A stretch of DNA of 64,000 nucleotides from Cyanomargarita calcarea GSE-NOS-MK-12-04C (GTDB taxonomy: Bacteria; Cyanobacteriota; Cyanobacteriia; Cyanobacteriales; Nostocaceae): contig JAHHGZ010000021.1 in NCBI GenBank assembly GCA_019359595.1, positions 62,001 to 126,000 on the forward strand. The letters run 5' to 3'. The notes under the pieces were generated by a model, which did not search any database, had not been told where the DNA came from, and saw only the letters and a list, made by a program, of their open reading frames with translations. Below are positions 45,715 to 54,094 of this stretch, in pieces (position 1 is the first letter of the stretch; every line of letters starts with the position of its first letter). The translations under genes and the position numbers were made by a program.

Positions 45715-47808
45715 CTAAAACCGTTGACCGATGCCAAAATGAACCTGACTTTCCCCTTGGTCGTTAATGCCATAATCTGCGCGAATTAAGCCCAAAGGCG
45801 AATCAAAGCGAACACCAGCCCCATAACCAAAACCAGTACCTGGTTTACCTCTGACTCCCGCTGGATTTCCCAATACCGTATCACCAGAGCCTAAATCTGA
45901 GGCATAATCGGCAAACAAAACCCCGCCTAAAGCTTGCAATATGGGAAATCGATATTCAGCAGAGGCTAACACATAAGTCCGACCGCTGCCCACGTCCCCA
46001 GAATTATAACCGCGTACAGAATTAGGCCCACCTAAATTAAAGGTTTCATAAGGTGCTAAATCGCCAAGAACTGTACCAGCTTGCACATTTAAAGCAAACA
46101 CTTGGGAATTCTTACTATTATATAGTTTGACTGGTACATATTGAGTGTAATTTGCCTTCAAGCGATTCATCGAAACGCCACTCAAACCGAAGGGTACTGA
46201 TTGTTCTGTACTGAGGCTGAGAACAGAACCTTTGGTTGGATTCATTACATTATCCCGCTGGTCTTTGGTGGCAGTGAAAGACACAGTTGCCATGTCGTCA
46301 ATACCAGTACTACTTAAAGACAACTGGTTGCCCTTTTCATCTGTGGGGGTAATTTTTCCTTTAGCATCTCGAATGGAAGTGCGGGTATAATTAAATCCTA
46401 AAGAAGTATCCCAGCCGTCAATTGGGCGTTGAAAGCTGACACTAGCACCAATTTGACCTTCCCGGACGCGATCGCTATTTGCCAATTTCACTTGATCGTC
46501 AAAAGTCTCCGAAAGTCCCCGTTTGCGGAAGGCATTTAAACGATAACCCAAACGATTCGGGTCTGTTGTGCGATAGGGACTAACTAAACTACTATTAAAC
46601 AGAAAGTCACGCCGTCCTACCTGAAAATTCACGCCTAAAGTATCGTTAGTACCGCCCACATTTTGGTCGCGATAGTCAAATGTACCTAATATTCCTTGGT
46701 CGGCGTTATAATTGCCACCTACATTAAAAGAACGCGCTCCAGTTTCTTTAAGTTCGTAAACTATATCAGTTTTGCTGGCATCGCCTTCTAATGCCACATT
46801 CACGCTTTCAAATAAACCGAGTGCGTACATTCTCATCACATCTTGGCGCACCACATCTTCTTTAAATACCTCACCAGGTTTCAGCTTCAATTGCTGCCGG
46901 ATAAAATCTGGTTTGGTTCGTCCAGCGACTGGTTTACCCTTACTGTCAACAGTCTGATTATCCTCATTCACAAAGCGGAACTTGATATCACCCACCAAGC
47001 CTTCAGCCACATCCATCGTCAGGATACCCTCACGATTCGGCTTGATGGATATCACCCGCGCCAAACTATAACCATTTTCAGAGTACCACTTATTAACTTG
47101 TTGTACTGCTTGCTTTAAGGCATTAGGACTGATGGGAGTACCCACCAACGGCTGAAAAGATTTTAACGCCACTTGATAAGTCAGCGCCTTTGCTCCAGAA
47201 AGTTGCAGCGATCGCACTACTATTGGTTGCACTTGATACGTAATACTTAAACCAGCAGGCGTGGTGCGGCTATTCACAAGGGCGCTGGCAAATAAACCTG
47301 TATCTAATATTGCAGCAACATCTTTTTGTAACTGCCCTTGACTGACATCTCCACCCGCAGCCGTTTTAATCGTACTGCGAATAATCTGCTGCAATTCCGG
47401 AGTCGCCCCAGTAATTTGGATATCTGTTGCGGTGACTACTAGGTCAGGGGAAGCTGTGGGAGGAGTGGGGGCTAGGGGCCCCCTCTGGGGTTGGGGGCTG
47501 GGGGAAGTGGGGGAGGAATTTTTTCCCTGTCCCCCTTGTCCCCCTGTCTTGATAACTACAGCCGAATTGTTGCTATTCCCACTTTGCACGACCGGAGGTT
47601 TCTGAGAAAATTGTTGGGCAGCGACTGTTTCTGGGGGTGCAATTGCCTGTACTGGTGTTGGCGTTTCCTCGCTTATCGGAACCACCACGCTACTAGCCTT
47701 GGAAGATTGAGTTGTGGGTGTCAAAGTGGGGGAAGCGATCGCTTGCTGACCAACATTGCCAGCTGCCACAGTAGTTAAAGTAAAAATTGCAGCTTTAGAA
47801 ACTCGCAT
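45715..47808 (-). CDS. Omp85/BamA-family outer membrane protein
   Basis: 697 residues. Signal peptide (MRVSKAAIFTLTTVAAGNVGQQAIAS), then a long Pro/Gln/Ser-rich linker to about residue 115. Three POTRA-like segments follow: ITGATPELQQIIRSTIKTAAG; VVRSLQLSGAKALTYQVAL; and GDIKFRFV...FIRQQLKLKPGEVF. A 16-strand barrel follows with the L6 loop FNLGGPNSVRGYNSGDVG and C-terminal strand ...SQVHFGIGQRF ending in Phe. These proteins insert or transport outer-membrane proteins. It is divergent from the LpxB-like gene by 144 bp. Part of the linker is written in G/C-rich repeat-like DNA (47455-47545). Confidence 0.93.
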   Translation of the reverse strand: MRVSKAAIFTLTTVAAGNVGQQAIASPTLTPTTQSSKASSVVVPISEETPTPVQAIAPPETVAAQQFSQKPPVVQSGNSNNSAVVIKTGGQGGQGKNSSPTSPSPQPQRGPLAPTPPTASPDLVVTATDIQITGATPELQQIIRSTIKTAAGGDVSQGQLQKDVAAILDTGLFASALVNSRTTPAGLSITYQVQPIVVRSLQLSGAKALTYQVALKSFQPLVGTPISPNALKQAVQQVNKWYSENGYSLARVISIKPNREGILTMDVAEGLVGDIKFRFVNEDNQTVDSKGKPVAGRTKPDFIRQQLKLKPGEVFKEDVVRQDVMRMYALGLFESVNVALEGDASKTDIVYELKETGARSFNVGGNYNADQGILGTFDYRDQNVGGTNDTLGVNFQVGRRDFLFNSSLVSPYRTTDPNRLGYRLNAFRKRGLSETFDDQVKLANSDRVREGQIGASVSFQRPIDGWDTSLGFNYTRTSIRDAKGKITPTDEKGNQLSLSSTGIDDMATVSFTATKDQRDNVMNPTKGSVLSLSTEQSVPFGLSGVSMNRLKANYTQYVPVKLYNSKNSQVFALNVQAGTVLGDLAPYETFNLGGPNSVRGYNSGDVGSGRTYVLASAEYRFPILQALGGVLFADYASDLGSGDTVLGNPAGVRGKPGTGFGYGAGVRFDSPLGLIRADYGINDQGESQVHFGIGQRF

Positions 47809-47952
47809 AATATTTTAGCCTGATGGACTGGGAGTTAGTTTGTGTAGTGAGATTAGGTAATGGGATAGTACTAACTTCCAGCAACACGCCGATTTATACC
47901 CCCATTTGTCCCTCTTATCCACAAAGACAGTTACTTATGACTTTTTGTTTCT

Positions 47953-49320
47953 ATGAGTGATTTATCACCGCTATCCCTAACCTCGAAACCCCCAACCGGG
48001 AATTCTAGTCTGCAGTTACTGATCTTGAGTAATGGTCATGGAGAGGATCTCATTGCAGTCCGGATTTTGCAAGAACTTCTGCAACAACCCAATCCTCCAT
48101 CCGTTTCTGCTTTGCCTCTGGTGGGAGAAGGACGCGCCTATAAGCAGTTAGATATTCCCCTGATTGGTTCCGTACAGCCCATGCCTTCTGGCGGTTTTGT
48201 TTACATGGACGGACGCCAACTGGTACGTGATATCCGTGGCGGTTTAGTGCAACTTACCCGAAATCAAATAAAATCTGTGCGTCATTGGGTAAATTACCAA
48301 AATAAATCAGGTAATCCGAGTGCTATTTTAGCTGTGGGAGATATTGTCCCTTTATTATTTGCTTGGTTAAGTGGGGCTAGATACGCCTTTGTCGGTACTG
48401 CCAAGTCAGAATACTACGTGCGTGATGAAAGTAGCTTGCTGAAACGGAAAACAAAAGGCGCATATTGGGAAAACTTCTCAGGTTCAATTTACCATCCTTG
48501 GGAACGTTGGTTGATGACTCGTCGCCACTGTAAAGCTGTGTTTCCCAGAGACTCGCTGACAGCAGATATATTGAAAACCATGCGCGTTCCGGCCTTTGAT
48601 TTAGGGAACCCAATGATGGATGGTTTAGAACCAAGCTTTCCCACCCACAGATTTTACAGCACTGATGCCGAACACCAAGAAATAATTCGTCCTTTAGTAG
48701 TGACACTCCTCCCTGGTTCCCGTCCCCCAGAAGCCTACAACAACTGGGAACAAATTATGACTGGCGTATCTGCATTAATGGGCAGTTTCCGGGAACGAGA
48801 TTCGATATTGCACACCTCAGGCACAGTCGTATTTTTAGGCGCGATCGCTCAAAGTTTAGATAACAAAATTCTCTCAGGTAGCGTCAAATCTCAAGGTTGG
48901 CGTATTGTCCCCAACGAAGAATCTCCCGTGAAAATTTCTGACCCCGAAGCCTTGACATTTAAGCAAAAAAATGCATATTTAATCTTGACTCAAAATGCAT
49001 ACAACGATTGCTTGCATTTGGGAGATTTAGCTTTAGCAATGGCAGGGACAGCGACAGAACAATTTGTGGGTCTAGGCAAACCGGCGATCGCAATTCCTGG
49101 AGGTGGTCCCCAATTTAACCCCGGATTTGCCGAAGCACAAAGCCGCCTTTTGGGACAATCGATTGTATTAGTCGAGCATGCAGGACAAGTTGGTCAAGAA
49201 GTGCGATCGCTACTGAAGAATGCTGATAACTTGCATGTGATTTCCCAAAATGGTTGGCGACGGATGGGGGAACCCGGTGCAGCGAGACGGATTGCTGAGT
49301 GTTTGATGGAGAAGTTTTAA
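47953..49320 (+). CDS. Lipid-A-disaccharide synthase-related protein (cyanobacterial LpxB-like)
   Basis: 455 residues matching the cyanobacterial family related to LpxB: LLILSNGHGEDLIAVRIL at the start, PSGGFVYMDGRQLVRDIRGG, VGDIVPLLFAWLSGARYAFVGTAKSEYYV, VFPRDSLTADIL, LGNPMMDGL, LLPGSRPPEAYNNW, and a C-terminal LALAMAGTATEQFVGLGKPAIAIPGGGPQF nucleotide-sugar site. It is probably a glycosyltransferase acting in envelope lipid or polysaccharide synthesis; the true substrate in cyanobacteria is unclear. ATG at 47953. A 55 bp part of its 3' region is duplicated beyond the next gene (50599-50653). Confidence 0.88.
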   Translation: MSDLSPLSLTSKPPTGNSSLQLLILSNGHGEDLIAVRILQELLQQPNPPSVSALPLVGEGRAYKQLDIPLIGSVQPMPSGGFVYMDGRQLVRDIRGGLVQLTRNQIKSVRHWVNYQNKSGNPSAILAVGDIVPLLFAWLSGARYAFVGTAKSEYYVRDESSLLKRKTKGAYWENFSGSIYHPWERWLMTRRHCKAVFPRDSLTADILKTMRVPAFDLGNPMMDGLEPSFPTHRFYSTDAEHQEIIRPLVVTLLPGSRPPEAYNNWEQIMTGVSALMGSFRERDSILHTSGTVVFLGAIAQSLDNKILSGSVKSQGWRIVPNEESPVKISDPEALTFKQKNAYLILTQNAYNDCLHLGDLALAMAGTATEQFVGLGKPAIAIPGGGPQFNPGFAEAQSRLLGQSIVLVEHAGQVGQEVRSLLKNADNLHVISQNGWRRMGEPGAARRIAECLMEKF

Positions 49321-49430
49321 AACGCAAAGGAACGCGCAGGGTAACGCGGAGTTTTTCTGCGTTACTTTTGGAAATATTTTGGTGGTACACGGAAGAAAGA
49401 ATTAACCGCAGATGCAAGAGGATGGACGCA

Positions 49431-49475
49431 GATAAACGCAGATAACTTTATACCTCAGCAGACTAGGAAAAGCTA
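49431..49475. repeat. Short dispersed repeat (ACGCAGATAA...CAGCAGACTAGGAAA), copy 2
   Basis: ACGCAGATAACTTTATACCT and CAGCAGACTAGGAAAAGCTATA match 42549-42590. It lies in the convergent spacer between the LpxB-like gene and the ATP-grasp gene. Confidence 0.65.
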
Positions 49476-49482
49476 TATATAA

Positions 49483-50553
49483 TCAATCTTCCTCCCTTCT
49501 TCCTTCTTCCTTCTTCCTTCTTCCTTCATTTGAAAGTGCGTTGTTTAACATTGTCTGAAAAAGCTTATCCAGAGAAATTCCTGATGCTTTTGCCATCGTA
49601 GAAATTACACTAGTGCGAGCAAAAGAGCAATATAGACCTGCTTCTAAGAACCAAGGCTTCCCGCTTGGGTCGATGCGGAAATCAAAGAGACTATAATGCT
49701 GACAGGCTAAAGCTATATGACATTTTTTGGCAGCATCCCAAACCTTCTCTGTAATCGGGTCGCTAGGATCGACTATCCATGATTTGTTATTATCCTTGGC
49801 AACCATAGTTAAGTCACCATTTTCATCTCGTTTTAGCTTATCCTCATAACTCCGGATGGGCCTGCTATCATCGTCCATGAGGTACTCTTCCAGTGGTAAG
49901 CAGACAAGCTGACCGTCAACAACAATGACACCGCATCTTACTTCTCTGCCAAGTTCGATAAATGTCTCTACCAGTACCTCCGAAGCATAAGCAAATGCTG
50001 TCTTCAAAGCACTGTCGTAGTCAGAAGGGTTTCTCACCAAGACTACACCTAAAGAATTATCTGCGTCCACAGGTTTAATCACTGCTGGGGTAGCAATCTG
50101 GGGAAAATTTCCTTTTTGAAGCAGTTCTCCTTGGGGCACACTTACATCAGAAAAAGCCACAACGGCTTTTGTTTTTGCTTTGTTAGCAGCCAGAGCCATC
50201 ACATCAGGAGTATTTCCCACGTAGGGAATGTTCAGCAAATCAAACAAAGCTCGATAGTATGTCATGCCAGGGACGCAAAACATCTGAGGCAACATCACAT
50301 CAATTTTCAGTGCTGTCAGAACTTGAATTGCCTCAGCGTGTGACATAGGATTGGCAAGAGCGATCGCTTCGTGACTAAGGTCAGTCGGGAACCGCCATTG
50401 ACGATCTGGGGAAATGTAGGCAATATGAAATTCATAAAGTGCCGGATTGGCGGTAGACTCAAGACAATCTTGGGCATAAAGGCGCGATAAATCACTATAA
50501 AACTCGCTCTCCTGCGACCCCACCAAGTGCAAAACACGCAGTACCGACATCAT
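49483..50553 (-). CDS. D-Ala-D-Ala ligase-like ATP-grasp enzyme (MysD-like)
   Basis: 356 residues (MMSVLRVLHLVGSQESEFYSDLSRLYAQDCL). The ATP-grasp fold is shown by LPQMFCVPGMTYYRALFDLLNIPYVGNTP, NKAKTKAVVAFSDVSVPQGELL, PAVIKPVDADNSLGVVLV, EVLVETFIELGREVRCGVI and the metal-binding SLFDFRIDPSGKPWFLEAG. From memory, the N-terminal block is close to MysD, which condenses amino acids with mycosporine-glycine in mycosporine-like amino acid synthesis. No mysA, mysB or mysC is adjacent, so the substrate is not certain. The last 15 residues (NEGRRKKEEGRREED) are encoded by a GGAAGAA repeat, so the natural C-terminus was replaced or extended. The gene lies between duplicated LpxB-like 3' sequences. Confidence 0.78.
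   Translation of the reverse strand: MMSVLRVLHLVGSQESEFYSDLSRLYAQDCLESTANPALYEFHIAYISPDRQWRFPTDLSHEAIALANPMSHAEAIQVLTALKIDVMLPQMFCVPGMTYYRALFDLLNIPYVGNTPDVMALAANKAKTKAVVAFSDVSVPQGELLQKGNFPQIATPAVIKPVDADNSLGVVLVRNPSDYDSALKTAFAYASEVLVETFIELGREVRCGVIVVDGQLVCLPLEEYLMDDDSRPIRSYEDKLKRDENGDLTMVAKDNNKSWIVDPSDPITEKVWDAAKKCHIALACQHYSLFDFRIDPSGKPWFLEAGLYCSFARTSVISTMAKASGISLDKLFQTMLNNALSNEGRRKKEEGRREED
49487..49529 (-). repeat. GGAAGAA repeat (family 1), short copy E, inside the ATP-grasp gene 3' end
   Basis: On the minus strand AATGAAGGAAGAAGGAAGAA and following units to GGGAGGAAGAT run straight into the stop codon TGA. It begins with the same AATGAAGGAAGAAGG as copies A, B and D but lacks the TTTTGAG hairpin. 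Confidence 0.7.
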
Positions 50554-50598
50554 TAATATCCTAGAACAAACAAACGCACCTTAAATGTTAATTGTATG

Positions 50599-50672
50599 AC
50601 AAAGCCGCCTTTTGGGACAATCGATTGTATTAGTCGAATATGCAGGAGAAGTTCTAAAACGCAGAGTAACGC
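50599..50672 (+). pseudogene. Duplicated, internally deleted 3' fragment of the LpxB-like gene
   Basis: 50599-50653 equals 49137-49191 at 52 of 55 positions (ACAAAGCCGCCTTTTGGGAC and on to GCAGGA(C/G)AAGTT). The next bases, CTAAAACGCAGAGTAACGCG, match the sequence around the stop codon at 49317-49350 with small changes. About 125 bp between the two AAGTT repeats has been lost. It is a non-coding relic. Confidence 0.8.
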
Positions 50673-50784
50673 GATAATCGCATGGGAGACACAAGTTATT
50701 AGCTATACACACAAAGCTTATCTACGTAAGTTAGGTTAATCTATAGAACATCATAATTCTGCCCAATACTCAGGACTTTCCAGT

Positions 50785-51501
50785 ATGGTCGAACGTGTTT
50801 TAATTATTGATACAGAGACTACAGACTTGGAAGTTGATAAGGGACAAGTTATAGAAATTGGGGCAATTCTCTATTCAGTCAAACATCAGACGATTATTCA
50901 ACAAGCATCAACTCTTCTCCCTGCCACAAGTAATCCAGCCGAACGCATCAACCGCATTCCTGTAGCACCCTTAGTTGAGATGACAATCGAAACTGCCCAG
51001 CAAGGGCTTTTGATGATAACGAAAATGGCACAGATGGCTGAGTTTGTCATAGCACATAACGCTGAATTTGACAAAAAGTGGTTTGGAAAATCCAAATTTG
51101 CAGATATGGTATTACCCACTTTGTTAGACTCACAAGGTAAACCATTGCGTTGGGTTTGTACCTGCACTGATTTTGAATTTCCACTGGCTAATCGTCCAGG
51201 GGAATCTTTGGTTAATTTGGCTTTGGCACACGGAATCGGGGTTTATGGTAATCACAGGGCACTGACTGACTGTCAGTTAATTGCATCTTTGTTTGATGTT
51301 ATGGAAGATTTACAGGGGATGTTTGCTCAAGCCACCAGACCGAGAGGGCGTTATATTGCGCTAGTATCTTTTGGGGATAAAGACTTAGCAAAAAAGGCGG
51401 GTTTCAGATGGCATCCTGAGAGTAAAACTTGGGAACGTACAATGGCAGAGGCTGATATTCACAATCTTCCTTTTGCTGTAGAGTTAGTTAGTGAAAATTA
51501 A
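50785..51501 (+). CDS. DnaQ-like 3'-5' exonuclease with a C-terminal DUF5710-like domain
   Basis: 238 residues from ATG 50785. The DEDDh exonuclease motifs are IIDTETTDLEVDKGQVIEIG (Exo I, D and E), FVIAHNAEFDKKW (Exo II) and GNHRALTDCQLIASL (Exo III, H and D). Residues ~190-230 (GRYIALVSFGDKDLAKKAGFRWHPESKTWERT) form the short domain often attached to DnaQ-like proteins in cyanobacteria. It probably trims DNA ends in repair. It is not the replicative epsilon subunit on architecture alone. The 100 bp gap to the next gene does not suggest a tight operon. Confidence 0.85.
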   Translation: MVERVLIIDTETTDLEVDKGQVIEIGAILYSVKHQTIIQQASTLLPATSNPAERINRIPVAPLVEMTIETAQQGLLMITKMAQMAEFVIAHNAEFDKKWFGKSKFADMVLPTLLDSQGKPLRWVCTCTDFEFPLANRPGESLVNLALAHGIGVYGNHRALTDCQLIASLFDVMEDLQGMFAQATRPRGRYIALVSFGDKDLAKKAGFRWHPESKTWERTMAEADIHNLPFAVELVSEN

Positions 51502-51612
51502 TTTTATGTGCCATATTTATTTTTATTGCGGCGTGATTGTATAAAGCTTGGGAGATGTTATTTGTTGTAACGAAATAATATCTCAAATCAAGTCAGGGAT
51601 TACAACAGAGTT

Positions 51613-51939
51613 GTGAAAATACCAGGTGATGCAGTGATACCAAAAGAAAAGCTAACATGCTATCTCTTGGTTCCTAGAATTAAAGACGATAAATCGAAAT
51701 TTTTAGCGCAAGCAGGATTTACACAAGATAACCCAAATGATTTATTAAATGCGATTCAGAAACTTATACTTACAACCGATGCTGTGGAAGATAAGATCAA
51801 TGAGTACGGAGTGTTTTACACCGTTGAGGGAAATTTACAAGGTCTTAATGGTCGTAGCTTACTAGTTGTAACAGTTTGGCTACAATCAAGAGATGATGGG
51901 AGCTTTCGCTTTATTACCCTCAAACCCAAAAAGGACTAA
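51613..51939 (+). CDS. DUF6883-like protein, first gene of a small pair
   Basis: 108 residues from GTG 51613 (KIPGDAVIPKEKLTCYLLVPR). Conserved-looking pieces are KSKFLAQAGFTQDNPNDLLNAI, EYGVFYTVEGNLQGLNGRSLLVVTVWL and RFITLKPKK. This pattern (KL..YLL, K..FL...GF, YG..Y.V.G.L.G.NGR...V.TVW) is what I recall of DUF6883, a small family often next to DUF4926 genes and likely toxin/immunity-like. The next gene starts 5 bp later, so they are co-transcribed. Function is inferred only. Confidence 0.7.
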   Translation: MKIPGDAVIPKEKLTCYLLVPRIKDDKSKFLAQAGFTQDNPNDLLNAIQKLILTTDAVEDKINEYGVFYTVEGNLQGLNGRSLLVVTVWLQSRDDGSFRFITLKPKKD

Positions 51940-51944
51940 TTATT

Positions 51945-52193
51945 ATGAAGCTCGAACTTTATCAATACGTCGCTCTGTGTCGAGATATTCCAGAACACAA
52001 CCTAAAGCGTGGGGATGTAGCTATGCTTATCGACTACGTGACGCATCCGGATAACGGGGAAGATGGTTATATTTTGGAAGTTTTTAACGCTGCGGGAGAT
52101 TCTATCGCTGTTTTTACGATTCCCATGTCAGCAGTTGAGAAACTACCCAGCGATGCGGTTTTAGCGGTACGTTCTTTGGTGGAAGCAAGTTAA
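51945..52193 (+). CDS. DUF4926-like protein, second gene of the pair
   Basis: 82 residues from ATG 51945 (MKLELYQYVALCRDIPEHNLKRGDVAMLIDYV). The SH3-like pattern (V.L..D.PEH.L..GDVG..V.....G..LEV.N..G..IAV) matches DUF4926. It ends VLAVRSLVEAS. It is coupled to the preceding gene with a 5 bp spacer. It is probably the antitoxin/immunity half, if the pair is such a module. Confidence 0.75.
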   Translation: MKLELYQYVALCRDIPEHNLKRGDVAMLIDYVTHPDNGEDGYILEVFNAAGDSIAVFTIPMSAVEKLPSDAVLAVRSLVEAS

Positions 52194-52304
52194 CTAATAA
52201 CTCCACAAATTAACACTTTAGTTATTTCTGCCGTGATGCAGTAGTTGTTTTTCGGTCAAAATAACCAACTCTTACTACAAAGCACCTAAACATTTTTATC
52301 CCCG

Positions 52305-52416
52305 CTGTTCTTTTTAAGACCCCGACCGTTCTTAGGGTCGTCCGTTTTGAGTTGTGGTTCTGTATCCCCATCTAAAAACCTCCTTCTTCCTTCTTCCTTC
52401 TTCCTTCTTCCTTCAT
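52305..52416 (-). repeat. 3'-end double-hairpin repeat (family 1), copy D
   Basis: On the minus strand it reads AATGAAGGAAGAAGG and more GAAGGAA units, GGAGGTTTTTAGATGGGG, a loop, CACAACTCAAAACGGACGACC, AGAACGGTCGGGGTCTTAAA and AAGAACAGCGGGGAT. The TGA inside AATGAAGG is the stop codon of the threonine dehydratase-like gene. The rest of the 52194-52412 spacer has no gene. Confidence 0.8.
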
Positions 52417-53378
52417 TGAAATAATTGACCCACTTGCTTTAAATCGACATTACCACCACTGATAATCACACCAACCCTCCCTTGCTTTATTTTCACCACA
52501 CCTTCTAATAAAGCTGCTGCAGCTAATACTCCAGTTGGTTCCACAACAATTTTCAACCGTTCCCACATAAAAAACATGGTGCGAAGAATCGCTTCTTCAG
52601 ATACCGTCACCATATCATCGACATATTCCAGTACCAGTGGAAATGTTATCTTACCCAAGCTGGGGGTACGCGCACCATCGGCGATCGTATCGGGATTGTT
52701 GACAGTTTGCAGGGTTTTGCTGTAAAAAGAGCGTGTCGCGTCATCAGCCCGTTCTGGCTCTACACCAATTATCTTACAATTGGGTGATAGTGATTTTGCA
52801 GAAATAGCACTCCCGGAAAGTAATCCCCCTCCACCACAACACACCAACAGCAAGTCTAATTCTCCGACTTCTTCAATAAGTTCTTTTGCGGCTGTTCCTT
52901 GTCCCGCTACTACATGAGGATAATCGTAAGGGGGAATCAATGTTAAACCGCGTTGCTGTGAAAGATTTTGTGCTAATTCTTCTCTATTAGTTTCCCATTT
53001 GTTATACAAAATCACCTCTGCACCATACCCCCGTGTTGCAGTTTGTTTGACTGCCGGTGCATCGTCAGGCATTACAATTGTTGTAGGGATGTTGAGTAAT
53101 TGTCCCGAGAGTGCGATCGCCTGAGCGTGATTCCCCGATGAAAAGGTTAAAACGCCGGAGTGTTTTTGTTCAACAGATAACTGCGATAATGCGTTATATG
53201 CACCGCGAAACTTAAAGGAACCTGTACGCTGGAAATTCTCACACTTGAAAAAAGCTTGAGTTTGGGTGCGTTGATTAACAGTTCTAGAAGTTAAAACCGG
53301 GGTGCAATGGGCGATACCCGCAAGATGTTTTGCAGCTGCTTCTACGTCTCTTATGGTGACAAAATTATCCTTTAACAT
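52413..53378 (-). CDS. PLP-dependent threonine/serine dehydratase-like enzyme
   Basis: 321 residues, fold-type II PLP enzyme. The Schiff-base lysine is in RTGSFKFRGAYNAL and the phosphate-binding loop is LLVCCGGGGLLSG. LTFSSGNHAQAIALSGQLL and VMPDDAPAVKQTATRGYGAEV are typical of the threonine deaminase / serine racemase / hydroxyaspartate ammonia-lyase group. There is no C-terminal ACT domain, so it is not biosynthetic IlvA. It deaminates or racemises a hydroxy-amino acid in the cytosol; the exact substrate is open. The stop codon is provided by repeat copy D. ATG at 53378. Confidence 0.88.
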   Translation of the reverse strand: MLKDNFVTIRDVEAAAKHLAGIAHCTPVLTSRTVNQRTQTQAFFKCENFQRTGSFKFRGAYNALSQLSVEQKHSGVLTFSSGNHAQAIALSGQLLNIPTTIVMPDDAPAVKQTATRGYGAEVILYNKWETNREELAQNLSQQRGLTLIPPYDYPHVVAGQGTAAKELIEEVGELDLLLVCCGGGGLLSGSAISAKSLSPNCKIIGVEPERADDATRSFYSKTLQTVNNPDTIADGARTPSLGKITFPLVLEYVDDMVTVSEEAILRTMFFMWERLKIVVEPTGVLAAAALLEGVVKIKQGRVGVIISGGNVDLKQVGQLFQ

Positions 53379-53457
53379 CGACCCTATTTTTCACTAAAAG
53401 AATAATCATAATTAGGTGTAAATTATTTAATATACTTTAACATATCGGAGATTTGAA

Positions 53458-54078
53458 GTGACAAATACTATTCCCGCAGAAAATATAACATTAGAACAGC
53501 TACGCGAGCTATTTAATCTAGAACTAGTTGAAGATGAGCTATTTCCAGAATGGCAATCAGATTTACCTGAATTAACAGACCAAGAAAAAGATTTACTCAA
53601 TCAAATCAAAGCTGGTTACATAAATTTACGTAATTATCCACCCTTCTTAGAAAACACAGTAAATACTGTAATTTTGTCACCATTATTATTTATTGGTAAA
53701 TTTTATTTACCCCCATTTCATATCAAATTAGAAAAATATATTGAGTTTGAAACAGAAGATAAAGGTACTAAAATAAAAGGGAGGATAGATGTTTTAATCC
53801 TAAATAAGAAATTTTGGATGACAGTTATTGAATCAAAACAAGTTGCTTATTCTGTTGAAGCTGGTCTCGAACAATTATTAGCATATATGCTAGCTGCCCC
53901 CAGTAATGAAGTTTACGGGATGGTAACATCAGGCGGGAGCTTTATGTTTGTAAAATTAATTAGAACTGATTTACCTAGATATGCTACTTCCGATATTTTT
54001 GATGTTCGCAATCGTGGAAATGAACTTTATAATGTACTGCAAATTTTAAAAAAATTGGGTCAAATAAGCCAAGAATAA
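53458..54078 (+). CDS. PD-(D/E)XK-like protein (type I restriction subunit R-like fragment family)
   Basis: 206 residues from GTG 53458, preceded by GGAG. The C-terminal half has KIKGRIDVLILNKKFWMTVIESKQVAYSVEAGLEQLLAYML, with the spacing GRID...xIESK of a PD-(D/E)XK nuclease active site, and a Q downstream. Many cyanobacteria have solitary proteins of this length labelled restriction endonuclease subunit R. No methylase or helicase lies nearby, so an independent nuclease or accessory role is more likely than classical restriction. The gene is AT-rich compared with its neighbours. Confidence 0.72.
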   Translation: MTNTIPAENITLEQLRELFNLELVEDELFPEWQSDLPELTDQEKDLLNQIKAGYINLRNYPPFLENTVNTVILSPLLFIGKFYLPPFHIKLEKYIEFETEDKGTKIKGRIDVLILNKKFWMTVIESKQVAYSVEAGLEQLLAYMLAAPSNEVYGMVTSGGSFMFVKLIRTDLPRYATSDIFDVRNRGNELYNVLQILKKLGQISQE

Positions 54079-54094
54079 TTTGATAAATTAACCG

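Noticed and set aside
49483-50553. Mycosporine gene cluster
   Set aside because: Only a MysD-like gene is present. The O-methyltransferase at 8341 is of the Methyltransf_2 type and 40 kb away, so it is not a mysB partner.
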